Part shown: in pieces, positions 47,712-56,176 of the stretch | Position numbering within the stretch: position 1 is the first letter of the stretch | Layout of the letters: each line of letters opens with the position of its first letter | Assembly: GCA_963807355.1 (NCBI GenBank) | Contig: CAWEBX010000003.1 | Span: 62,001 to 126,000 of the forward strand | Reading direction: 5' to 3' | From: Nitrobacter sp963807355 | GTDB lineage: Bacteria > Pseudomonadota > Alphaproteobacteria > Rhizobiales > Xanthobacteraceae | Length of the DNA: 64,000 nt | Translations under genes and position numbers: made by a program | Notes under the pieces: generated by a model | What the model was told of the DNA's origin: nothing | Seen by the model: the letters and a program-made list of their open reading frames with translations, nothing else | Databases searched by the model: none

Positions 47712-48620
47712 ATGCAACCACAGATTACAGTTTCCGACAACGAAAGATTGATCCGCCGCGGCGCGGCCACGCTGGGTTGTTTGCTCGCCGCCGGCTGGAT
47801 ACTGGTTGCAGGAGCAGCAACCGGCTGCGCGCGCGCGCAGACCGCAACCGTCGCGCCGCAGGCCGTGCCGGGCTTCTGGGACCCGCGCCACCGTCCGGAC
47901 CGGCCCGATCTGTCCCGCCTCACCGTGATTCGTTTTTTGACGGAAACCGACTATCCGCCCTTCAACTATACCGGTCCCGACGGCAACCCGGCCGGCTTCA
48001 ATGTCGATCTGGCGCGGACCCTGTGCGAGGAGATCAAGGTCACCTGCACGGTACAGATGCGGCGATTCGAGACGCTGGTAGACGCGCTTTCCAGTAACCG
48101 GGGCGATGCCATCATCGCCTCTCTCGCGGTCACTCCGGAATTACGCAAGCGTGTGGATTTCACCGACCCTTACTATCGAACGCCTGCCCGCTTCGTGTCG
48201 CGGCGCGACGTCGTCATGGCCGAGGTGCGCCCGGAGTATCTGGAAGGCAAGAAGGTTGGCGTCATTGGGGGGTCCGCGCACGAGGCCTATCTCAAGGTTT
48301 TCTTCACCGACGCCGAACTGCACGGCTATCCGAACGACGAGACGCTGCGGCAGGCGCTGCGCCGGAACGAAGTCGACTTTATTTTCGGTGACGCCATCTC
48401 ACTGGCGTTCTGGATCAACGGCACCGATTCGGAAAGCTGCTGCGCATTCAGCGGCGGCCCCTTTATCGAGAGCCGCTATTTCGGCGAGGGCATCGGCATT
48501 GCTGTGAAAAAGGGCAATGACGTGCTGCGCCAGACACTGAACTGGGCGCTATTCCGGATCTGGGAGAAAGGCCGGTATACCGATCTGTGGCTGCGGTATT
48601 TTTCCGTCAGTCCATTTTAG
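47712..48620 (+). CDS. Periplasmic solute-binding protein (amino-acid type)
   Basis: 302-residue exported protein of the bacterial extracellular solute-binding family 3. After a signal segment with AGAATGCARA come FLTETDYPPFNYTGPDGNPAGFNVDLA, the ligand-binding SLAVTPELRKRVDFTDPYYRTP and VGVIGGSAHEAYL. No permease or ATPase gene is adjacent, so it is an orphan binding protein. A two-cysteine pair (SCCAF) lies late in the protein. Divergent from the glycosyltransferase. Confidence 0.88.
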   Translation: MQPQITVSDNERLIRRGAATLGCLLAAGWILVAGAATGCARAQTATVAPQAVPGFWDPRHRPDRPDLSRLTVIRFLTETDYPPFNYTGPDGNPAGFNVDLARTLCEEIKVTCTVQMRRFETLVDALSSNRGDAIIASLAVTPELRKRVDFTDPYYRTPARFVSRRDVVMAEVRPEYLEGKKVGVIGGSAHEAYLKVFFTDAELHGYPNDETLRQALRRNEVDFIFGDAISLAFWINGTDSESCCAFSGGPFIESRYFGEGIGIAVKKGNDVLRQTLNWALFRIWEKGRYTDLWLRYFSVSPF

Positions 48621-48677
48621 AGCACGATCCTGAAAAAAATGTGGCGCAGCGGAAGACGCCGCGCCATGGAGAGCAGA

Positions 48678-50309
48678 ATGTCTGACGTCCCATCAGCGAG
48701 CGATCTTCGTGAACTCGCCGATCAATCCAATGCGTGGCCGTTCGAGCAGGCCAAGGCGATCGTCGCGCGCCTGAAGAAGACGCCGAAGGATGAGGTGCTG
48801 TTCGAGACAGGCTACGGCCCCTCCGGCCTGCCGCATATCGGCACCTTCGGCGAGGTCGCCCGCACCACGATGGTGCGTCACGCCTTTCGCGTACTGACCG
48901 AAGACAAAATCAAGACACGGCTGCTGGCGTTTTCCGACGACATGGACGGCTTGCGCAAGGTGCCGGACAATGTGCCCAACAAGGAACTGCTGGCGCTGGA
49001 TCTCGGCAAGCCGCTGACGAAAGTCCGCGATCCCTTCGGCACTCATCCGAGCTTCGGCGAGCACAACAACGCCCGGCTGCGCGCTTTCCTCGACACCTTC
49101 GGTTTCGACTACGAGTTCGCTAGTTCGACCGCCTACTACACGTCGGGCCGCTTCGATGCGACACTTCTGAAGGTGCTCGAAAAGATCGACAAGGTGATGG
49201 CGATCATGCTGCCATCCTTGCGCGAGGAGCGCGCGGCGAGTTATTCGCCGTTTTTGCCGATCTGCCCGCGCACCGGCGTGGTGCTGCAGGTGCCGATTGT
49301 CGCGCACGACGCGGCAGCCGGCACGGTTTCCTACGACGACCCCGAAACCGGAGAGCGGGTCACGGTCCCCGTCACCGGCGGGCACTGCAAATTGCAATGG
49401 AAGCCGGACTGGGCGATGCGCTGGACCGCGCTCGGCGTCGATTATGAGATGGCCGGCAAGGACCTGATCGATTCGGTCAAACTGTCGGGCAAAATCTGTT
49501 CCGCGCTCGGTGGCACGCCGCCGGAAGGCTTCAATTACGAACTGTTCCTCGACGACAAGGGCCAGAAGATTTCCAAGTCGAAAGGCAACGGCCTGACCAT
49601 CGACGAGTGGCTGCGCTATGCCTCGCCGGAATCGCTGTCGCTGTTCATGTACCGCGAACCGAAGGCGGCGAAGCGGCTGCATTTCGACGTGATCCCGCGC
49701 AATGTCGACGACTATCAGCAGTTCCTCGAAGGTTATCCGCGTCAGGATGCGAGGCAGCAGCTCGCGAATCCGGTCTGGCACATTCATGCCGGCCACCCGC
49801 CCGCGGCCGACATGCCAGTCACGTTCCAGTTGCTGCTGACCCTGGTCTCGTCCTCGAACGCGGAGAATGCCGAAACCCTGTGGGGTTTCATCGGCCGCTA
49901 TCGGCCGGGCGTCACGCCGACGACCCATCCGAAGCTTGACGCACTGGTCGGCTATGCCATCAACTATTACCGCGATTTCGTGGCGCCGACCAAAACATTC
50001 CGCGAGCCGACAGCGAGCGAGCGAGCCGCCTTGCAAGACCTGCGCGATGCGTTGTCACAACTGCCCGCAGACGCCTCGGCTGAAGACATCCAGAACACGG
50101 TCTACGAGATCGGCCGCCGCGAACCTTTTCTCAATCACAAGAAGCTCGCCAAGGACGGACGGCCCGGCGTCTCGCTCGACTGGTTCAACATGCTCTATCA
50201 GGTGTTGCTGGGTCAGGAGAAGGGACCTCGCTTCGGCTCGTTCGTCGCGGTCTACGGCGCGCAGAATGCCATCGCGATGGTCGACGGAGCATTGGCGCGG
50301 GCGGGTTAG
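48678..50309 (+). CDS. lysK: Lysyl-tRNA synthetase, class I
   Basis: 543-residue class I enzyme, the form found in alphaproteobacteria and archaea instead of class II LysS. The ATP-site signatures are HIGT (in GPSGLPHIGTFGE) and KISKSKGNG (KMSKS type). The start at 48678 (MSDVPSASDLREL) has GGAGA seven bases upstream. Charges tRNA-Lys for translation. Frame is clean. Confidence 0.97.
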   Translation: MSDVPSASDLRELADQSNAWPFEQAKAIVARLKKTPKDEVLFETGYGPSGLPHIGTFGEVARTTMVRHAFRVLTEDKIKTRLLAFSDDMDGLRKVPDNVPNKELLALDLGKPLTKVRDPFGTHPSFGEHNNARLRAFLDTFGFDYEFASSTAYYTSGRFDATLLKVLEKIDKVMAIMLPSLREERAASYSPFLPICPRTGVVLQVPIVAHDAAAGTVSYDDPETGERVTVPVTGGHCKLQWKPDWAMRWTALGVDYEMAGKDLIDSVKLSGKICSALGGTPPEGFNYELFLDDKGQKISKSKGNGLTIDEWLRYASPESLSLFMYREPKAAKRLHFDVIPRNVDDYQQFLEGYPRQDARQQLANPVWHIHAGHPPAADMPVTFQLLLTLVSSSNAENAETLWGFIGRYRPGVTPTTHPKLDALVGYAINYYRDFVAPTKTFREPTASERAALQDLRDALSQLPADASAEDIQNTVYEIGRREPFLNHKKLAKDGRPGVSLDWFNMLYQVLLGQEKGPRFGSFVAVYGAQNAIAMVDGALARAG

Positions 50310-50385
50310 CATCTTTCTCCCTCCGCTCATTTGATGCAAACAGATTTGAAGCAGGACTTTTTTTGAAGCGGACCTGGAGCGAAAA

Positions 50386-50904
50386 ATGTTGAGGCGGGTT
50401 GCGGCGGTGTTTGCCGCCATGATCACAATGGGCTTTTCCGGCATCCCATCAGCCGAAGCGCGGCCTGATATGGTCGGCTATCAGGGCGACTATGCGCCCG
50501 GTACCATCGTCGTGAAAACCAACGAGCGCCGGCTGTATCTGATCATCGATCATGATCGCGCGCTGCGATATCCCGTTGGCGTCGGCAAAGCCGGCAAGCA
50601 ATGGACAGGCACCGCGCGCATCGAGGGCAAGTATCGCGACCCGGCATGGGCGCCCCCGGAGGATGTAAAGCGCGACAATCCGAAAATCGCGGACGTGATC
50701 GCTGGCGGTTCGCCTGCGAATCCGATGGGCGTCGCGGCGATGACGCTCTCCGGCGGCGGGCAATACGCCATTCACGGCACCAACCGGCCGGGGACGATCG
50801 GCCGCTTCGTGTCATACGGCTGCATCCGCATGTACAATAACGACATTGACGATCTCTACCGGCGCGTGTCAGTCGGCACGCCCGTGGTAGTAACGCAACA
50901 ATAG
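50386..50904 (+). CDS. L,D-transpeptidase (ErfK/YbiS/YcfS type)
   Basis: 172-residue exported enzyme that makes 3-3 crosslinks or anchors proteins to peptidoglycan. Signal segment ends near AEARP. The YkuD domain has YAIHGTNRP and the catalytic Cys in SYGCIRMYNNDI. The substrate-binding VGKAGKQWTG and AWAPPEDVKRDNP parts are also typical. Confidence 0.95.
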   Translation: MLRRVAAVFAAMITMGFSGIPSAEARPDMVGYQGDYAPGTIVVKTNERRLYLIIDHDRALRYPVGVGKAGKQWTGTARIEGKYRDPAWAPPEDVKRDNPKIADVIAGGSPANPMGVAAMTLSGGGQYAIHGTNRPGTIGRFVSYGCIRMYNNDIDDLYRRVSVGTPVVVTQQ

Positions 50905-51014
50905 ATCGCGACGAGTCTTTAATATGCTCGACATCGGTCTACTATCTGAGGAATCATTGTCACGGCGACTGGTTGAGCGTATAGACCGGCTTCTTTCCCA
51001 TACGCTGATAGGAC

Positions 51015-51620
51015 ATGATGGCCCGTCAATTCGCCACATCGACTGAGCCCGAAGCCATGGCTGAAGACAGCAAAGTCCGCCAAAGGGCTTTCGAGATTAT
51101 CAAGGCCCGGTCGTTCGGTCGCGGCGACATCAAATTGTCTTCCGGGAAAAGCAGCACGTTTTACTTCGATATGAAGCCGACGATGTTGTTTCCCGAAGGA
51201 GCCCATGCGCTGTCCGAACTCATTCTCGCTCGTCTTTTCGGCAAGGGCATAGATTTTATCGGTGGATTGGAGATGGGAGCGGTCCCGCTGATTTCGACCG
51301 TTAGCCTTCTCAGCCACATCAAGAATGAACCGCTTCCTGGCTTCTTCGTTCGGAAAGAGGTCAAAAAGCACGGAACCCAAAAGCTCGTCGAAGGGGTTCC
51401 CAACGGCGGCCTCTCCGGCAAGAAGGTTGTCATCCTGGAAGACGTCACGACAAGCGGCGAGTCAGCCATGATCGCGGTGTCGGCCGCCCAAGCTGCAGGC
51501 GCCGAAGTCGTGATGGTGTTATCGATCGTCGACAGAGGCGAGGGGGCCGTGGCCGTTTATAAAGGGAGAAATATTGAATTCGACTCCCTGTTCACCGCGA
51601 GCGAATTCCTGGATTCTTAA
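51015..51620 (+). CDS. pyrE: Orotate phosphoribosyltransferase
   Basis: 201-residue enzyme of de novo pyrimidine synthesis: orotate plus PRPP gives OMP. The PRPP loop is VVILEDVTTSGESA; FVRKEVKKHGTQKLVEG supplies phosphate-binding residues. Either the ATG at 51015 or the in-frame ATG at 51057 (MAEDSKVRQRAFEI) could start it; the first has AGGA just upstream. A bidirectional terminator follows at 51664. Confidence 0.94.
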   Translation: MMARQFATSTEPEAMAEDSKVRQRAFEIIKARSFGRGDIKLSSGKSSTFYFDMKPTMLFPEGAHALSELILARLFGKGIDFIGGLEMGAVPLISTVSLLSHIKNEPLPGFFVRKEVKKHGTQKLVEGVPNGGLSGKKVVILEDVTTSGESAMIAVSAAQAAGAEVVMVLSIVDRGEGAVAVYKGRNIEFDSLFTASEFLDS

Positions 51621-51663
51621 ACTTCTGAGGCGATCACAAACGCGGCAGCGCATCGTCCCGACA

Positions 51664-51692
51664 AAAAAAGCCGCGACTCACGCGGCTTTTTT
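51664..51692. terminator. Bidirectional terminator between pyrE and thermonuclease gene
   Basis: AAAAAAGCCGCG, loop ACTCA, CGCGGCTTTTTT. T-runs exist on both strands, so it can end transcription from both convergent genes. Confidence 0.9.
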
Positions 51693-51699
51693 GCGGTGA

Positions 51700-52271
51700 C
51701 TACCGGCTCACGCTGTTGCACCAGCTTTCGCGATGACCGCCATGATAGGCGCGGGCAAGACCGCTCGCCACCATCGCCGCTGCGATGTCGGAGGTTCGCG
51801 CCGTCGCGGCATCGACAATCACGCGTCCGTTATATTTATCGGGGCCGATATTGGCGATCGTGACGCCGCCCTCGCTAAGCAGATCCCGCGCCGGGCGCTG
51901 GCGGCTTTCGCCAGCCGAAATTCCTCGGAACATGAGGCCTTCATTTCCGCTATGTCGATGCCGCGTAGCCGCACCCGCGTCGTCATATCGACGCCGGGCC
52001 ACAAATGAACCAGCGCCTCGAAGGTGTCGCCATCAATCGTTCTGATCACGTCGACCTGGTGCCGTCCCGCCGAATCCGCGGCACGAGCCCAGATCGCCCG
52101 CGTCTCCGTCGGCGTTTGGGAGTCAACGACCTGCGGCCAGCCAATCCAGCTCCGGATCGGGAGCATGGTTCCGGCCACCACGCCCACAATGAATATCCAG
52201 GGCAGAACCGGCGACAGTCGGTGGCGCCAGCGCGGCCCGGGCAATGCATTTATTCTGGTATATGGGTACAT
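51700..52271 (-). pseudogene. Thermonuclease (SNase-like) family protein with one frameshift
   Basis: The first frame from 52271 encodes a membrane anchor (LPWIFIVGVVAGTMLPI) and the SNase-like start VDVIRTIDGDTFEALV, with VRLRGIDIAEMKASC, to about 51895. There one extra base moves the reading to another frame that carries the expected second half (RDLLSEGGVTIANIGPDKYNGRVIVD and ARAYHGGHRESWC) to a stop at 51700. Both halves are well preserved. Catalytic Arg and Glu positions fall across the break, so the product should be inactive unless the indel is a sequencing error. Confidence 0.85.
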
Positions 52272-52344
52272 ATTCCTAGCATAGAGCGAGTCGGGTCACC
52301 CGGCAAGCTCACGCAAGCGGTGGCTGGAGGGAAAAGCGCGCCGC

Positions 52345-52560
52345 TCAGAAATCCGATGCGATGCCGTTGCGTTCCCAATCGCCGAACCGCGTCGGTTCGG
52401 GACCCTTCGGCCCCAAAACCTCTTTAGCCCATGCAGATGCATCGGTCTGCGCGGCGCGGCGAGCCTCGGCCTCGGCAAGCGCGCGCTGAGCCGCCGGCGT
52501 CGGCGACTTGCGCGGGTCCATCTCTGCGCTCCGCAGCAACGCGGACGGCTCGTCGGTCAT
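52345..52560 (-). CDS. DUF1674 / SDHAF4-like succinate dehydrogenase assembly factor
   Basis: 71-residue soluble protein with the family signature GPKGPEPTRFGDWERNGIASDF at the C-terminus. SDHAF4 chaperones flavinylated SdhA during assembly of complex II in mitochondria; the bacterial homologs are presumed similar. The longer frame upstream of the ATG at 52560 is not conserved. Confidence 0.88.
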   Translation of the reverse strand: MTDEPSALLRSAEMDPRKSPTPAAQRALAEAEARRAAQTDASAWAKEVLGPKGPEPTRFGDWERNGIASDF

Positions 52561-52745
52561 GCATATTCTCCGGTCAGCGAGACGAAGCGTATGAGCCCGT
52601 TTCCACAGATTCATGCAAATGCGTGAAGATGGTGGCAATTCTTATATTTGGCTTATTCGCATGTCATAAATCTGGATCCGCCGCGACGGACGCACAGCAG
52701 ATGCGTCCGCCATCCCCTGATCCCCTTAAGCGATGTGCCTGCCTC

Positions 52746-54098
52746 ATGCCGTCCACCAGATTCGCACCGCCGACCGAGGCTCCGGGCCTTGCGGCCCGGC
52801 GCATCGCAGCGGATATCCTCGACGGCGTCCTTCATAAGCGTCGCACCCTCGATGAACAGCTCGAGGGTCCCACCGCGCATCCCGCGCTGAAATCGCTTGC
52901 CGACCGCGACCGTGCCTTGATGCGGCGTCTGGTGGCGACGATCCTGCGCCGGCTCGGAACCCTCGGCCATTTGCTGTCGCGGTTGCTCGATCGCGGCATT
53001 CCGACCGATGCGCCGCGCGCGCAAAGCGCGCTTTTGATCGGCGCGGCGCAGATTCTCTGGATGGACGTGCCGGATCATGCCGCTGTCGATCTGTCAGTAC
53101 GGCTGGTGCAATCCGATCGCCGCGCGGCGAAATATGCCGGACTTGTCAACGCGGTGCTCCGCCGCTGCGCGCGCGAAGGCCAGTCCCTGATCGATGAGGT
53201 CCGTTCCGAGTCGCTTGATATCCCGCCATGGCTATTGGCACGTTGGTGCGGACACTACGGTGAAAGCACCGCGAAAGCGATTGCCGACGCGATCAACCAC
53301 GAGCCCGCCCTCGATCTCACCATCAAAGCCGACGCGGCACACTGGGCGACACGACTGCACGGCGAGGCCTTGCCGACCGGGACCGTTCGCACCTCGCTGC
53401 ACGGTCCGGTGACGATGCTGCCGGGATTCTCCGAGGGGCAGTGGTGGGTACAGGACGCCGCCGCCGCGCTGCCCGCGCGACTGTTCGGCGATGTCGCCGG
53501 ACGGCGGGTCATCGACCTCTGCGCGGCACCGGGCGGCAAGACAGCCCAACTCGCGCAGGCCGGTGCAGACGTAACCGCGATCGACCGATCACCAAATCGG
53601 GTAGCGCGGCTACGCGAGAATCTTGGCCGTCTATCGCTGAACGCGCGGTCGCTCGTCGCCGATGCCATCGACTGGCACGATGATGTCGCCGGCGACGGCT
53701 TCGACGGCGTACTCGTCGATGCGCCCTGCTCCGCAACCGGCACCATCCGCCGTCATCCGGACGTGGCCTGGCTCAAGCAGGAATCGGATATCGCGGCGCT
53801 GACCGCCCTGCAACAAAGGCTGCTGAAAAAGGCGATCACGCTGCTCAAGCCCGGCGGAACACTGGTCTATTGCACCTGCTCGCTGGAACCCGAGGAGGGC
53901 GAACAGGTCGTTGCCACGGTGCTTGCATCCGAACCAGGCATCCGGCGCGTGCCGGTCAGCGACGCCGAAGTGGCCGGACTGTCCGATATCGTGACGCCCG
54001 CGGGGGATCTGCGCACTCTGCCCTGCCATCTGCCACACGATGATCCCACGCTGGGCGGACTAGACGGCTTCTATGCGGCACGATTGACCAAGTCCTGA
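52746..54098 (+). CDS. rsmB: 16S rRNA (cytosine) methyltransferase RsmB-like (NusB-domain fusion)
   Basis: 450-residue enzyme. An N-terminal NusB-like RNA-binding domain (ARRIAADILDGVLHKRRTLDEQL to AALLIGAAQ-like segment) is followed by a Rossmann methyltransferase with SAM motif DLCAAPGGKTAQLAQ. The two catalytic cysteines are in DAPCSATGTIRRHPDV and YCTCSLEPEEGE. It methylates C967-type cytosine in 16S rRNA in the family. I use the ATG at 52746 (MPSTRFAPPTEAPGLAA). rsmB, a heparinase-family gene and purH lie in the same direction, an order I believe is common in this group. Confidence 0.94.
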   Translation: MPSTRFAPPTEAPGLAARRIAADILDGVLHKRRTLDEQLEGPTAHPALKSLADRDRALMRRLVATILRRLGTLGHLLSRLLDRGIPTDAPRAQSALLIGAAQILWMDVPDHAAVDLSVRLVQSDRRAAKYAGLVNAVLRRCAREGQSLIDEVRSESLDIPPWLLARWCGHYGESTAKAIADAINHEPALDLTIKADAAHWATRLHGEALPTGTVRTSLHGPVTMLPGFSEGQWWVQDAAAALPARLFGDVAGRRVIDLCAAPGGKTAQLAQAGADVTAIDRSPNRVARLRENLGRLSLNARSLVADAIDWHDDVAGDGFDGVLVDAPCSATGTIRRHPDVAWLKQESDIAALTALQQRLLKKAITLLKPGGTLVYCTCSLEPEEGEQVVATVLASEPGIRRVPVSDAEVAGLSDIVTPAGDLRTLPCHLPHDDPTLGGLDGFYAARLTKS

Positions 54099-54225
54099 TT
54101 CGCAAAGCGAGGGCGAGAGATTCGCGGCATTTCAAGATGGTGCGTTGCCAGCCTTTCCGGATTAAAAGGATTCAGTCCTCATCACTGCAAAGGGATTCGC
54201 GGGAATCCTCACACCGAAGGCGCGC

Positions 54226-55983
54226 GTGTCGGTCGCTCATCGCAGACGCATTTCAATTCTGATCGTCCGCCGTTTCGCTCGTCGGACGATTGCGCGCGCC
54301 AGCGACGGGCCTGCGGCGCTTTCGCGGCTATGGCCCGGCCGCGCCGACCGCCTGACCATCGCACCACATGACCTTCGTACAGCCGACGCCACCCGCGCCG
54401 CCGAAATTTATGCGGGCCGCTTCGTATTCGCGGGCAAGATCGTCACGTGTCACTCCCGCTCCGTTTTCGACCTCGAACCGCCGTCCGAGGATTGGGAAGC
54501 CGCCCTGCTCGGCTTCGGCTGGCTGCGGCATCTCCGCGCCGCCGATACGGCGATTACGCGCGCCAATGCGCGATCGCTGATGGAAGACTGGATCTCGAAT
54601 CCCGCGCGCAGGCGGCCTGTAGGTCGGCGCGCCGACGTCATGTCGAGGCGCGTGATCTCGCTGCTGTCGCAGGCCCCGCTTGTGCTCGGCGATGCGGATG
54701 GAAAATTCTACCGCCGCTATCTGCGCGCGCTTGCCCGCGACATCCGTCTGTTACGTTTCGGCCTGCACGACGCGCCTGACGGCGTGTCACGGCTGCAGGT
54801 TCTGATCGCGCTGTGCTACGCCTCGCTGTGTCTTGCCAACCAGGCCCGCACCATCCGCAACGCGACCCGCAAGCTCTCCGAGGAATTGCGGCGGCAAATC
54901 CTGCCCGACGGCGGACATGTCTCGCGCAATCCGGGAGCTTTAATCGAACTGCTGATCGACCTGCTGCCGCTCCGGCAAACCTTCGCCGCACGCAACATCG
55001 CACCGCCGCCGGCGCTGCTGAACGCCATCGACCGCGTGATGCCGATGCTGCGCTTCTTCCGTCACGGCGACGGCGGCTTTGCGCTGTTCAATGGCATGAG
55101 CAGCACACCGTCCGACCTTTTGGCGACGCTCCTGGCCTATGACGACACCCGCGGCATACCGATGGCCAGCATGCCGCACACGGGCTTCCAGCGGATCGAC
55201 GCCGGCGCGACAATCCTGATCGTCGATGCCGGGCCGCCGCCACCACCGAACCTCAGCGAGGAAGCGCATGCCGGCTGCCTGTCGTTCGAGCTGTCCTCCG
55301 GACTGAACCGGGTCGTCACGAATTGCGGAATGTCCTCGACCGGCCGCGAGACATGGCGCGTCTTCGCGCGCTCGACAGCAGCGCATTCCACGCTGGTCTG
55401 CCATCAAACGTCCTCGTGCCAGTTCGTCGAACAATCGGCGATGAAGCGGCTGCTCCAGGGGGCGCCGATTGTCAGCGGTCCGGCCCACGTCGAAACTTTT
55501 CGCGAAACCAACGACGACGGCGAGCGGCTGACGGCTTCGCATGACGGCTATCTCGCCCGGTTTGGCCTGATCCATCGCCGTGTGCTGACGATGGCACATG
55601 ACGGCTCGCGGCTGGAGGGCGAGGACATGCTGGCGCCTGCCCCCGGCGGCCGCATCAAAGGCGGCGGCCAGATTCGTTACGCATTGCGTTTTCACCTCCA
55701 TCCGTCCGTCAAGGCCAGCCGCCTCGATGATGCGCATGCCGTGATGCTGGTTTTGCCAAACCGCGAGGTCTGGACGTTCGAAGCGGCCGACGACCGGGTC
55801 GAGCTCGAAGACAGCGTTTTTCTCGCCGGCAACGACGGTCCGCGACGGTCCGCGCAGATCGTGATTCACCAGAATGCCCGGGAAGTCCCCCGAGTGCGTT
55901 GGGGTTTCGTGCGTTCGACGACGTCGGCCTCTGTCACCAACGCCCGCCGTAATGCGCGACGCGAACCGGAATTGCCGCTGTAG
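54226..55983 (+). CDS. Heparinase II/III family protein
   Basis: 585-residue protein with an N-terminal alpha/alpha-toroid region (FGWLRHLRAADTA, then the HVSRNPGALIELLIDLLPL helix) and a C-terminal heparinase II/III beta domain (CLSFELSSGLNRVVTNCG, then RVLTMAHDGSRLEGEDML with the His/Tyr-rich sheet). It may cleave an acidic polysaccharide. No clear secretion signal was seen, the first 40 residues being arginine-rich. Substrate unknown. GTG start. Confidence 0.87.
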   Translation: MSVAHRRRISILIVRRFARRTIARASDGPAALSRLWPGRADRLTIAPHDLRTADATRAAEIYAGRFVFAGKIVTCHSRSVFDLEPPSEDWEAALLGFGWLRHLRAADTAITRANARSLMEDWISNPARRRPVGRRADVMSRRVISLLSQAPLVLGDADGKFYRRYLRALARDIRLLRFGLHDAPDGVSRLQVLIALCYASLCLANQARTIRNATRKLSEELRRQILPDGGHVSRNPGALIELLIDLLPLRQTFAARNIAPPPALLNAIDRVMPMLRFFRHGDGGFALFNGMSSTPSDLLATLLAYDDTRGIPMASMPHTGFQRIDAGATILIVDAGPPPPPNLSEEAHAGCLSFELSSGLNRVVTNCGMSSTGRETWRVFARSTAAHSTLVCHQTSSCQFVEQSAMKRLLQGAPIVSGPAHVETFRETNDDGERLTASHDGYLARFGLIHRRVLTMAHDGSRLEGEDMLAPAPGGRIKGGGQIRYALRFHLHPSVKASRLDDAHAVMLVLPNREVWTFEAADDRVELEDSVFLAGNDGPRRSAQIVIHQNAREVPRVRWGFVRSTTSASVTNARRNARREPELPL

Positions 55984-56049
55984 ACGAAATGTGCCGGCGG
56001 CCTCGCCAGAGCAGGCCGGTTTCATCACCGGCAAATTCATGCTAACCGG

Positions 56050-56156
56050 CTGTGCTAAAGTTGTCGGCTTTGATGGAATCAAAGTCGGCACCGGGCTTCC
56101 GTTTTGACGCGTTTTCTTGACGCGAACCGATACCCTCCTCGCTCGAAAACGCTATG
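56050..56156 (-). repeat. Dispersed intergenic repeat, copy 4 (inverted)
   Basis: Minus strand reads ATAGCGTTTTCGAGCGAGG, CGGTTCGCGTCAAGAAAACG and TCAAAACGGAAGCCCGGTG. It sits directly before purH. Confidence 0.7.
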
Positions 56157-56176
56157 ACCTCCCAGGATCGACAATC

